Source: Streptomyces atratus
GTDB taxonomy: Bacteria > Actinomycetota > Actinomycetes > Streptomycetales > Streptomycetaceae
Reading direction: 5' to 3'
DNA length: 54,883 nucleotides
Assembly: GCF_014648655.1 (NCBI RefSeq)
Contig: NZ_BMRN01000044.1
Coordinates: 380-55,262, forward strand
Part shown: piece by piece, positions 8,913 to 17,514 of the stretch
Layout of the letters: the number at the start of each line of letters is the position of its first letter
Position numbering within the stretch: the stretch's first letter is position 1
Made by a program: the position numbers and the translations under genes
Notes under the pieces: generated by a model
Database searches by the model: none
What the model was told of the DNA's origin: nothing
Seen by the model: the letters and a program-made list of their open reading frames with translations, nothing else

Positions 8913-9917
8913 ATGACGGCACCACTGCATGAGCCGACCACGGAAGCGGACCCGATCGCGACCGGCGGTCCCGCAGCCGACTCCGGGGTGAAGAAGGTCG
9001 AGGGGCGCTCCCTCAAGCAGATTGCTTGGAAGCGCCTCAAGCAGGACAAGGTCGCTCTGACGGGTGGCATCGTTGTCCTCGTCCTGATCGTGGTGGCCGT
9101 CTTCGCGCCCCTGATCGTGGGCCTGCTGGGTCACCCGCCGAACGAATTCCACCAGGACCAGCTCGATCCGCTGACCAATCTCCCCACGGGACCCCTGGGC
9201 GGCGTGAGCGGCGACTTCCTCTTCGGCGTCGAGCCCAACAAGGGGCGCGACATCTTCAGCCGGATTGTCTACGGCGCCAGGATCTCGCTGCTCGTGGCGT
9301 TCCTGGCGGCCGTGGTCGCCGTGGCGCTCGGCACCCTCTTCGGGATCATCGCCGGCTACTTCGGCGGCTGGGTGGACGCGGTGATCAGCCGGGTGATGGA
9401 CGTGCTGCTGTCCTTCCCGCAGCTCCTGTTCATCATCTCCCTCGTCTCGGTCCTCCCCGACGACCTGCTCGGCCTCACCGGCAGCGGGGTGCGCATCGCC
9501 GTACTCGTCGCCGTCATCGGCTTCTTCGGCTGGCCGTACGTGGGACGTATCGTTCGTGGCCAGACGCTTTCGCTGCGTGAACGCGAGTACGTGGAAGCGG
9601 CGCGCAGTCTCGGCGGCGGGCGGGCGCACATCCTCTTCCGTGAGCTGCTGCCGAACCTGGTGGCGCCGATCACCGTCTACGCGACGCTGATGATCCCCAC
9701 CAACATCCTCACCGAGGCGGCCCTCAGCTTCCTCGGCGCCGGTGTCCGGCCGCCGACGGCCTCCTGGGGCGGAATGCTGCGGGACGCCCTGGAGACGTAC
9801 GAGCACGACCCGATGTTCATGGTCTTCCCCGGCGTGACGATCTTCATCACCGTGCTGGCCTTCAACCTCTTCGGGGACGGGCTGCGCGACGCCCTGGACC
9901 CCAAGGGGACCCGATAG
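8913..9917 (+). CDS. oligopeptide/dipeptide ABC transporter permease, DppC/OppC type
   Basis: One of two membrane subunits of a type I peptide importer. The 334-residue protein has a cytosolic N-terminus, a first membrane helix (VALTGGIVVLVLIVVAVFAPLIV), a periplasmic-side loop with DFLFGVEPNKGRDIFSRIVYGARISL typical of OppC, and five more helices. The EAA loop that contacts the ATPases reads EYVEAARSLGGGRAHILFRELLPN. I chose the ATG at 8913 because GAGAGGGG precedes it by 11 bases; an in-frame TTG at 8892 has no such site. It is the first gene of the operon, before the binding-protein gene, which is an unusual order since the binding protein or DppB usually comes first. Confidence 0.93.
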   Translation: MTAPLHEPTTEADPIATGGPAADSGVKKVEGRSLKQIAWKRLKQDKVALTGGIVVLVLIVVAVFAPLIVGLLGHPPNEFHQDQLDPLTNLPTGPLGGVSGDFLFGVEPNKGRDIFSRIVYGARISLLVAFLAAVVAVALGTLFGIIAGYFGGWVDAVISRVMDVLLSFPQLLFIISLVSVLPDDLLGLTGSGVRIAVLVAVIGFFGWPYVGRIVRGQTLSLREREYVEAARSLGGGRAHILFRELLPNLVAPITVYATLMIPTNILTEAALSFLGAGVRPPTASWGGMLRDALETYEHDPMFMVFPGVTIFITVLAFNLFGDGLRDALDPKGTR

Positions 9918-10012
9918 CCCACGACTTGCCCCTGCCGCATCGTCAGGTGGCTCTTCCCATGGTTCTCCGGCAAGCAACGGCCTGGGACCGCGATCTCGGA
10001 GGTTACGAGAAA

Positions 10013-11788
10013 ATGTCCACAGTTACCTCGAAACGACGGCTCACCGCTGGTGCGGCCCTCGTGGTCGCGGCGCTGATGACCACCACGGCGTGCGGCGGCG
10101 GCGACGACGGCGACAGCGGCGGCGGCAAGGCGAAGGGCGCCGGCTTCAACGCGGCGTTCAACAAGGTCGCCAACCCGTCCACCAAAAAGGGTGGAACGCT
10201 GAAGATGGTCGGCAAGCAGGACCTCGACTCCGCCGACCCCCAGCGTGCCTACTACGGCATGGCCTGGGACTTCATGCGCTTCTACACCCGCCAGCTGGTC
10301 ACGTACGACACCAAGCCCGGCGCCGCCTCCACCAAGCTGGTCGGCGACCTCGCCACCGGCCCCGGTGTGATCTCGGACGGCGGCAAGACGTACACGTACA
10401 AGCTGCGTCCCGGCGTCACCTGGGAGGACGGCTCCAAGCTGACCTCCAAGGACGTCAAGTACGGCATCGAGCGCATCTGGGCGACGGACACCATCACCGG
10501 TGGCCCGCAGTACCTGATGCAGACGCTGGACCCCAAGCACGAGTACAAGGGCCCGTACAAGGACACGTCCGCGGACAAGCTCGGTCTGAAGGCGATCGAG
10601 ACGCCCGACGACAGCACCATCATCTTCAAGCTGCCCAAGCCCAACGGTGACTTCGAGCAGTTCCTCGCCATGCCGTCCGGCACGCCCGTGAAGGCGTCGG
10701 AGGACACCAAGGCGAAGTACACCCAGCGGCCGTTCTCCTCGGGCCCGTACAAGTTCGAGTCGTACAAGCCGGGCAAGAGCATCGTGCTCGTCCGCAACGA
10801 CAAGTGGGACAAGTCCTCGGACCCGGTCCGTGCCGCGCTCCCGGACAAGGTCACGGTGACGATCTCCGCCAACCTGGAGGAGAACGACAAGAAGCTGATG
10901 GAGGGCGACTACGACGTCGACCTCAACGGCACCGGCATGACCCAGTCCGGCCGTGTGACCGCCGTCCAGGACCACAAGGACAGCGTCGACAACATGCAGA
11001 CGTCCTTCGTCCGCTACGTCGCGCTCGTTCACACGGCGAAGCCGCTGGACGACGTCCACTGCCGCAAGGCCGTCTTCTACGCCACGGACTTCGCGGCCCT
11101 GCAGCAGACCCGCGGTGGCGAGATCGCCGGTGGCGCTATCGCCAACAGCGCCCTGCCGGCCTCCATCAAGGGCCACAGCGACTACGACCCGTACGGTGTC
11201 CTCGCCCGCAAGGGCAAGCCGGATGCCGCCAAGGCCAAGGAAGAGCTGAAGGCGTGCGGTCAGCCCGGCGGCTTCACCACCAAGCTCAGCGCCCGTAACA
11301 ACAACCCGGGCGAGGTCGACACCGCCGAGGCGCTCCAGGAGCAGCTCGGCAAGGTCGGCATCAAGATCGAGGTCGACCCGATCGACGGCGCCGAGGCCTC
11401 CAGCATCACCGGTTCGCCGTCCGTCGTGAAGAAGCGCGGCTACGGCATGACGATGAGCGGCTGGGGCCCGGACTTCCCGTCCGGCCAGGGCTTCGGCCAG
11501 CCGCTGTGGGACAGCCGGTTCCTCTCGGAGACCGGTAACTACAACGAGTCGCAGCTCAAGGACCCGCAGATCGACAAGCTCTTCGACGACGCGATCGCGG
11601 AGACCGACGCGGACAAGGCCGGCGAGATCTACAAGGCTCTCGACAAGCGGATCCTCGACCAGGCCGACTGGATGCCCTTCATCTACGAGAAGAACATCAC
11701 CTGGCGCGGTAAGCGACTGACGAACGCCTACATGTCCGACGCCTACAACGGCCGTTACGACTACGTCTCGCTCGGCGTCGTCAAGTAA
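10013..11788 (+). CDS. peptide ABC transporter substrate-binding lipoprotein (SBP family 5)
   Basis: Extracytoplasmic solute-binding protein of 591 residues that delivers peptides to the permeases. It has a positively charged N-terminus, a hydrophobic segment and a lipobox-like TTAC with the lipidated Cys27, followed by a Gly/Asp linker. The mature part has KKGGTLKMVGKQDLDSADPQ, LRPGVTWEDGSKLTSKDVKYGIERIW and PYKFESYKPGKSIVLVRNDKW, classic for DppA/OppA proteins. GGAGG (9998-10002) sits 10 bases before the ATG. It is followed by two hairpins before the second permease gene, which would raise its transcript level over the others, as is usual for binding proteins. Confidence 0.95.
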   Translation: MSTVTSKRRLTAGAALVVAALMTTTACGGGDDGDSGGGKAKGAGFNAAFNKVANPSTKKGGTLKMVGKQDLDSADPQRAYYGMAWDFMRFYTRQLVTYDTKPGAASTKLVGDLATGPGVISDGGKTYTYKLRPGVTWEDGSKLTSKDVKYGIERIWATDTITGGPQYLMQTLDPKHEYKGPYKDTSADKLGLKAIETPDDSTIIFKLPKPNGDFEQFLAMPSGTPVKASEDTKAKYTQRPFSSGPYKFESYKPGKSIVLVRNDKWDKSSDPVRAALPDKVTVTISANLEENDKKLMEGDYDVDLNGTGMTQSGRVTAVQDHKDSVDNMQTSFVRYVALVHTAKPLDDVHCRKAVFYATDFAALQQTRGGEIAGGAIANSALPASIKGHSDYDPYGVLARKGKPDAAKAKEELKACGQPGGFTTKLSARNNNPGEVDTAEALQEQLGKVGIKIEVDPIDGAEASSITGSPSVVKKRGYGMTMSGWGPDFPSGQGFGQPLWDSRFLSETGNYNESQLKDPQIDKLFDDAIAETDADKAGEIYKALDKRILDQADWMPFIYEKNITWRGKRLTNAYMSDAYNGRYDYVSLGVVK

Positions 11789-11809
11789 TCGCTGTAGTCA
11801 ACAGCATGT

Positions 11810-11830
11810 GCAGTCAACCCGGTTGACTGC
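11810..11830 (+). terminator. intercistronic hairpin 1 after the binding-protein gene
   Basis: A perfect 10-bp inverted repeat (11810-11819 with 11821-11830), foldable as a 9-bp stem with a three-base loop, starts 22 bases after the stop codon of the binding protein. There is no U-run. It may be a partial terminator or an exonuclease barrier. Confidence 0.55.
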
Positions 11831-11882
11831 TCCACCGCCGCCGAAACCCGCCAGTCCGAAGGGCAGGTGATGGCCCGGGGCG

Positions 11883-11917
11883 GTGGCCGGGAGCCCCCAC
11901 AAGGGGTTCCCGGCCAC
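11883..11917 (+). terminator. intercistronic hairpin 2 before the DppB permease gene
   Basis: A 15-bp stem (11883-11897 with 11903-11917, one G-U pair, five-base loop) lies between the binding-protein and DppB genes. It overlaps an in-frame GTG at 11883, arguing that the DppB start is further down at 11934. Likely to tune read-through or protect the upstream mRNA end. Confidence 0.6.
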
Positions 11918-11933
11918 CGGCGGGCCGCGCACA

Positions 11934-12931
<998 letters not shown>

Positions 12932-12935
<4 letters not shown>

Positions 12936-14032
12936 CCGAACTGCACAAGAGCGGTGCCGCGCTGGGCGAACCCTCCCCGGCCGGCTCGCCCGCTCCTACC
13001 GCCTTCCTCGAAGTGCGCGACCTCAAGGTGCACTTCCCGACCGATGACGGCCTGGTCAAGTCCGTCGACGGGCTCAACTTCCAGCTGGAGAAGGGCAAGA
13101 CCCTCGGCATCGTCGGCGAGTCCGGCTCCGGCAAGTCCGTCACGTCACTGGGCATCATGGGCCTGCACACCGCGGGCCAGTACGGAAAGCGCAAGGCACA
13201 GGTCTCCGGAGAGATCTGGCTGGACGGCAAGGAACTGCTGTCCGCGGACCCGGACGAGGTGCGCAAGCTCCGCGGCCGCGACATGGCCATGATCTTCCAG
13301 GACCCGCTCTCCGCGCTGCACCCGTACTACACGATCGGCAAGCAGATCGTGGAGGCGTACCGGGTCCATCACGACGTGGACAAGAAGACCGCCCGCAGGC
13401 GTGCGATCGAGATGCTCGACCGGGTCGGCATCCCGCAGCCCGACAAGCGCGTCGACAGCTACCCGCACGAGTTCTCCGGCGGGATGCGCCAGCGCGCGAT
13501 GATCGCCATGTCTCTGGTCAACAACCCCGAGCTGCTGATCGCCGACGAGCCGACGACCGCGCTGGACGTGACCGTCCAGGCGCAGATCCTGGACCTGATC
13601 CGGGACCTGCAGAAGGAGTTCGGCTCCGCGGTCATCGTCATCACCCACGACCTCGGCGTCGTGGCCGAGCTCGCCGACGACATCCTGGTGATGTACGGCG
13701 GGCGCTGCGTCGAGCGCGGACCGGCCGAGAAGGTGTTCTACGAGCCCCGGCACCCCTACACCTGGGGTCTGCTGGGCTCGATGCCGCGCCTCGACCGCGA
13801 CCAGACCGACCGGCTCATCCCGGTCAAGGGTTCCCCGCCGTCGCTCATCAACATCCCGTCGGGCTGCGCCTTCAACCCGCGCTGCCCGTACGCGGATGTG
13901 CCCAAGGACGACGTGACCCGCACCGTACGGCCCGAGCTGCAGGTGGTCGGCAGCCGGCACTGGGCGGCCTGCCACATGTCGCAGGAGCAGCGGGAGCGTA
14001 TCTGGACCGAAGAGATTGCGCCCAAGCTGTGA
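12932..14032 (+). CDS. peptide ABC transporter ATP-binding protein, DppD/OppD type
   Basis: Cytosolic ATPase subunit of 366 residues. Walker A GESGSGKS (62-69), Q-loop MIFQDPLSALHP, signature SGGMRQR, Walker B LLIADEPT and the H-loop ITHDLG are all present in order, followed by the C-terminal oligopeptide-transporter extension with GCAFNPRCPYADV...WAACH, whose cysteines match the OppD iron-sulfur/zinc region. An 18-residue Pro/Ala-rich leader precedes the first strand. The ATG overlaps the DppB stop by ATGA, and its own stop overlaps the next gene by GTGA, so translation of the three is coupled. Confidence 0.95.
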
Positions 14033-15276
14033 GCGAGGACAAGGCCGTGACGAGCGAGGACAAGGGCGTGGACGTTCCGGCGCAGAGGTCCGCCGGGAGC
14101 GGCGCGGAGGTCAAGGACGCAGCCTCCCGCGAGGTGCTGCTCAAGGTGACCGGGCTGCAGAAGCACTTCCCCCTCAAGAAGGGGATGCTGCAGCGCAGTG
14201 CCGGTGCCGTGAAGGCCGTCGACGGGATCGACTTCGAGGTGCACTCGGGCGAGACCCTGGGCGTCGTCGGGGAGTCCGGCTGCGGAAAGTCGACGATGGG
14301 CCGGCTGATCACCCGGCTGCTGGAACCCACCGCGGGGAAGATCGAGTTCGAGGGGAGGGACATCACGCACCTCGGCGTCGGCGCAATGCGCCCGATGCGC
14401 CGCGACATGCAGATGATCTTCCAGGACCCGTACTCCTCGCTGAACCCCCGGCACACGATCGGCACGATCGTGGGTGCCCCCTTCAAGCTGCAGGGCGTCA
14501 CGCCCGAGGGCGGCGTCAAGAAGGAGGTGCAGCGGCTGCTGGAGGTCGTGGGCCTCAACCCCGAGCACTACAACCGCTACCCGCACGAGTTCTCCGGCGG
14601 TCAGCGTCAGCGCATCGGGATCGCCCGCGCGCTCGCGCTCAACCCCAGGCTGGTCGTGGCGGACGAGCCGGTGTCGGCGCTGGACGTCTCGATCCAGGCG
14701 CAGGTCGTGAACCTGCTCGACGACCTCCAGACCGAGCTCGGCCTGACGTACGTGATCATCGCCCATGACCTCTCGGTCGTACGGCACGTGTCGGACCGGA
14801 TCGCGGTGATGTACCTCGGCAAGATCGTGGAGCTGGCGGACCGCGAGTCGCTCTACAAGGCGCCGATGCACCCGTACACCAAGGCGTTGCTGTCGGCGGT
14901 CCCGATCCCGGACCCGAAGCGCCGTTCGGCCAAGAGCGAGCGCATCCTGCTGAAGGGCGACGTGCCGTCGCCGATCTCGCCGCCCAGCGGCTGCCGCTTC
15001 CACACCCGGTGCTGGAAGGCGACGGAGATCTGCAAGACGCAGGAACCGCCGCTGGTCGCGCTGAAGACCGGGCACCAGGTGGCCTGCCACCACCCGGAGA
15101 ACGCGCCGGACCAGGCGCCCGGCGAGACGGTGACGGCGGCGGCGCGCGAGGCGATCGAGATCGTCAAGGTGCAGAAGCCGGAGGCCGACGAGGTGCGTAA
15201 GCCGGAGGCCGAAGAGACCGCCGCGGATGACGGCGCCACGTCGTCCGATACGCCGGAGGACAGCCCGAAGGAGTAG
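14029..15276 (+). CDS. peptide ABC transporter ATP-binding protein, DppF/OppF type
   Basis: Second ATPase subunit, 415 residues. Walker A GESGCGKS (81-88), MIFQDPYSSLNPRHTI, signature SGGQRQR, Walker B LVVADEPVSALD and the switch IIAHDLS are intact, followed by the OppF tail SGCRFHTRCWKATEICK...VACHHPE. It is longer than usual by an acidic, repetitive C-terminal tail of about 50 residues (VRKPEAEETAADDGATSSD) and has a 35-residue charged leader; both are likely disordered. The GTG at 14029 overlaps the stop of the preceding gene by GTGA. Last gene of the transporter operon. Confidence 0.94.
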   Translation: MSEDKAVTSEDKGVDVPAQRSAGSGAEVKDAASREVLLKVTGLQKHFPLKKGMLQRSAGAVKAVDGIDFEVHSGETLGVVGESGCGKSTMGRLITRLLEPTAGKIEFEGRDITHLGVGAMRPMRRDMQMIFQDPYSSLNPRHTIGTIVGAPFKLQGVTPEGGVKKEVQRLLEVVGLNPEHYNRYPHEFSGGQRQRIGIARALALNPRLVVADEPVSALDVSIQAQVVNLLDDLQTELGLTYVIIAHDLSVVRHVSDRIAVMYLGKIVELADRESLYKAPMHPYTKALLSAVPIPDPKRRSAKSERILLKGDVPSPISPPSGCRFHTRCWKATEICKTQEPPLVALKTGHQVACHHPENAPDQAPGETVTAAAREAIEIVKVQKPEADEVRKPEAEETAADDGATSSDTPEDSPKE

Positions 15277-15294
15277 TACCGGCACAATTGCCCG

Positions 15295-15966
15295 GTGCTC
15301 AACGAACTGTTCACGCCCTCCGTCCAGCATGCGCTCGACATCGTCGGAATCTTCGTTTTCGCGATCTCCGGCGCTCTGCTCGCCGTACGCAAGAACTTCG
15401 ATGTCTTCGGCATCGCGGTACTCGCCGAGGTGACCGCGCTGGGCGGGGGGCTGTTCCGTGACATCGTCATCGGGGCGGTCCCGCCCGCGGCGTTCACGGA
15501 TCTCGGCTACTTCACCACCCCGCTCCTCGCCGCCGGCCTGGTGTTCTTCCTGCATCCGCACGTCGAACGGATCCAGGTGGGCGTCAATGTCTTCGACGCG
15601 GCCGGCCTCGGACTGTTCTGCGTCACGGGCACGGTCAAGGCGTACGCCTACGGCCTCGGCCTCACCGCGTCGGCGGCCCTGGGGCTGGCCACCGCGGTCG
15701 GCGGCGGCGTGCTGCGCGACGTACTGGCCAACGAGGTGCCTTCGCTGCTGCGCTGGGACCGGGACCTGTACGCGGTACCCGCGATGGTCGGCGCCACCAT
15801 GATCGTGCTGTGCATCCGCTTCGACACGCTCAACGCGTTCACCAGCGGCACCGCGGTCATCCTCGCCTTCGTGCTGCGGCTGCTGGCGATGCGCTACCAC
15901 TGGCGGGCCCCGCGCGCCTACAACCGGCGGTCGGCGACGGCCGAGGAGGGCCCCGCGGCCACCTGA
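15295..15966 (+). CDS. TRIC/UPF0126-family membrane protein (trimeric intracellular cation channel-like)
   Basis: A 223-residue integral membrane protein with seven hydrophobic segments and the two-fold internal repeat of the family. Each half has a G-rich signature: EVTALGGGLFRDIVIGAVPP in the first and ATAVGGGVLRDVLANEVPSLL in the second. Members form homotrimeric K+/cation channels in the plasma membrane; physiological role in bacteria is open. The GTG at 15295 lies only 18 bp after the transporter operon and lacks a clear ribosome-binding site; CACAAT six bases upstream could be a -10 element for a leaderless transcript. The C-terminus is a short charged tail. Confidence 0.85.
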   Translation: MLNELFTPSVQHALDIVGIFVFAISGALLAVRKNFDVFGIAVLAEVTALGGGLFRDIVIGAVPPAAFTDLGYFTTPLLAAGLVFFLHPHVERIQVGVNVFDAAGLGLFCVTGTVKAYAYGLGLTASAALGLATAVGGGVLRDVLANEVPSLLRWDRDLYAVPAMVGATMIVLCIRFDTLNAFTSGTAVILAFVLRLLAMRYHWRAPRAYNRRSATAEEGPAAT

Positions 15967-16062
15967 CGCGACTTCGCGGCGCCGGGCCGACGCCATGCGC
16001 CGACATCTTCAGGGCACCTAAAAGCTACCGCTTAGTAATGCAATCGGTGTACGGTGCATCGC

Positions 16063-16929
16063 ATGGCACAGGCAGCAGCGCAGACGGCTCAGGCCGCGCA
16101 GGCAACCATCGGGAACAGCGAGTTCGACCGCGACACCGCCGTCACCCTTCGCGAGGAAGGCGTCTACGACGCCGAGCTCTCCGCCGGATGGACGATCATC
16201 CACGCCGTCAACGGCGGCTATCTGCTGGCCATGCTCGGCCGTGCGCTCGGTGAGGCCCTGCCGCACCCGGACCCCTTCTCGGTCTCCGCGCACTACCTCA
16301 CCGCATCCGTCCCGGGCCCCGCGGTGATCCGCACCCAGACGGTCCGAACCGGCCGCACCCTCTCCACCGGCCAGGCCTCCCTCTTCCAGTACGCGCAGGA
16401 CGGCACCGAGGTCGAGCGCATCCGTGTCATCGCCACCTACGGCGATCTGGACGCGCTGTCCGACGAGGTACGCACATCGGCGAAGCCGCCGGCCATCCCG
16501 CCGCCGGCACACTGCCTCGGCCCGGGCGACGGCCCGGCCCCGATCCCCGGCAGCTCCGCCATCACCGAGCGGCTCGACATCAAGCTCGACCCGGCGACGA
16601 TCGGCTGGGCCGTCGGCGCTCCCTCCGGCAAGGGTGAGATGCGCGGCTGGTTCGGTCTCGCGGACGGCCGCGACGCCGACCCGCTCTCGCTCCTGCTCAC
16701 CGTCGACGCACTGCCGCCCACCTCGTTCGAGCTGGGCCTCAAGGGCTGGACGCCGACCATCGAACTCACCACCCACATCCGCTGCCGCCCCGCCCCCGGC
16801 CCGCTGCGCGTCTCCATCACCACCCGCAACCTCGCGGGCGGCTTCCTGGAGGAGGACGCGGACGTCTGGGACAGTGCGGACCGGCTGGTGGCCCAGTCCC
16901 GCCAACTGGCGCGGGCACCGCGCGCATAG
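16063..16929 (+). CDS. acyl-CoA thioesterase-like protein (TesB/4HBT family)
   Basis: A 288-residue cytosolic protein with a double hot-dog plan: an N-terminal half with AELSAGWTIIHAVNGGYLLAMLGRAL and DPFSVSAHYLTASVPGPAVI, and a C-terminal half with RGWFGLADGRDADPLSLLLTVDALPP and RCRPAPGPLRVSITTRNL. It probably hydrolyses an acyl-CoA; the substrate is unknown. I chose the ATG at 16063 (MAQAAAQ); a GTG nine bases upstream is also in frame. Its last 148 bp, including the stop codon, recur identically at 22094-22241, so this gene marks the left border of the accessory island. Confidence 0.8.
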   Translation: MAQAAAQTAQAAQATIGNSEFDRDTAVTLREEGVYDAELSAGWTIIHAVNGGYLLAMLGRALGEALPHPDPFSVSAHYLTASVPGPAVIRTQTVRTGRTLSTGQASLFQYAQDGTEVERIRVIATYGDLDALSDEVRTSAKPPAIPPPAHCLGPGDGPAPIPGSSAITERLDIKLDPATIGWAVGAPSGKGEMRGWFGLADGRDADPLSLLLTVDALPPTSFELGLKGWTPTIELTTHIRCRPAPGPLRVSITTRNLAGGFLEEDADVWDSADRLVAQSRQLARAPRA

Positions 16930-16930
16930 C
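16783..16930 (+). repeat. 148-bp direct repeat, left copy (end of thioesterase gene)
   Basis: Bases 16783-16930 are identical, as far as I can read, to 22094-22241. The repeat covers the last 49 codons of the thioesterase gene including its stop and one further base. Sequence diverges on both sides immediately after. Confidence 0.95.
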
Positions 16931-17021
16931 GGTGTGGAGCGGCAGGAGGAGGACGGGTGAAGCCCTGTGCCAGGAGCCCGAACAGCCGGGAGGCAGCGAA
17001 AGGCTGAGCAGGTCCGATCAC

Positions 17022-17062
17022 GGCTGCGGGCCCCGCCGGCTGCCCCGGCGGGGCCCGCAGCC
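17022..17062. terminator. bidirectional terminator between thioesterase and lipoprotein genes
   Basis: A perfect 18-bp GC-rich stem (17022-17039 with 17045-17062, five-base loop) sits between two convergent genes, 14 bases from the lipoprotein stop codon. It should end transcripts from both sides. Confidence 0.8.
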
Positions 17063-17076
17063 CTCATCGCGTGTTC

Positions 17077-17514
17077 TCAGTCGTTTTCGCTCAGGACGAC
17101 TCCGTACTCGTCGTCGTAGCCGTTGTCCTTCAGCAGGAGTGACAATGCGGCGCGCTCGCCGGTGAAGCGGACGTCGACGGTGCTCTCCTTCTCGCCCAGG
17201 AGGAAGTGGGCCGTGACCGGGTGCTGGGCGGCCTTGCCCCAGCGGGTCACCCAGCGTTTCGCGTCGCCCTTCGAGCCTTTGTCCTCCGCCGCGAGATCGG
17301 CCAGGCCGTCGACGTCCCGGGCCTTGAGCCGCGCCAGGACCTGTTCCGTGATGGAGAGGCTGCCGGGGGTGGGGCGGCCGGTGACCGTCAGGTCGAGCTC
17401 GGAGGTGCCGTTCCTGACGCGGTCGGGCGTCTTGTCCGTGTTCAGGGCGTCACACCCGCCGAGGACCAGCACCGCTGCTCCCATCAGGCCGACCGCCCCG
17501 TATGCCCGCCTCAA
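17077..17514 (-). CDS. lipoprotein, candidate immunity partner of the adjacent amidase
   Basis: A 145-residue protein with a short charged start, a hydrophobic segment and the lipobox LGGC (Cys21), so it should be anchored on the outer face of the cell membrane. The mature part (DALNTDKTPDRVRNGTSELDLTV...LARLKARDVDGLADLAAEDKGSKGDAKRWVTRWG...VTAHFLLGEKESTVDVRFTGERAALSLLLKDNGYDDEYG) resembles small cystatin/NTF2-like actinobacterial lipoproteins; I do not recognise a named family. The start is a TTG whose last two bases overlap the TGA of the large upstream gene (TTGA), with GGGGAAG five bases before it, so translation is coupled. That coupling, the location outside the membrane and the neighbour's wall-active domain suggest it protects the producer. 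This is inference. Confidence 0.7.
   Translation of the reverse strand: MRRAYGAVGLMGAAVLVLGGCDALNTDKTPDRVRNGTSELDLTVTGRPTPGSLSITEQVLARLKARDVDGLADLAAEDKGSKGDAKRWVTRWGKAAQHPVTAHFLLGEKESTVDVRFTGERAALSLLLKDNGYDDEYGVVLSEND

Noticed and set aside
8531..8932. 133-codon frame before the transporter operon
   Set aside because: Low-complexity product, no ribosome-binding site, crosses the true operon start in another frame.
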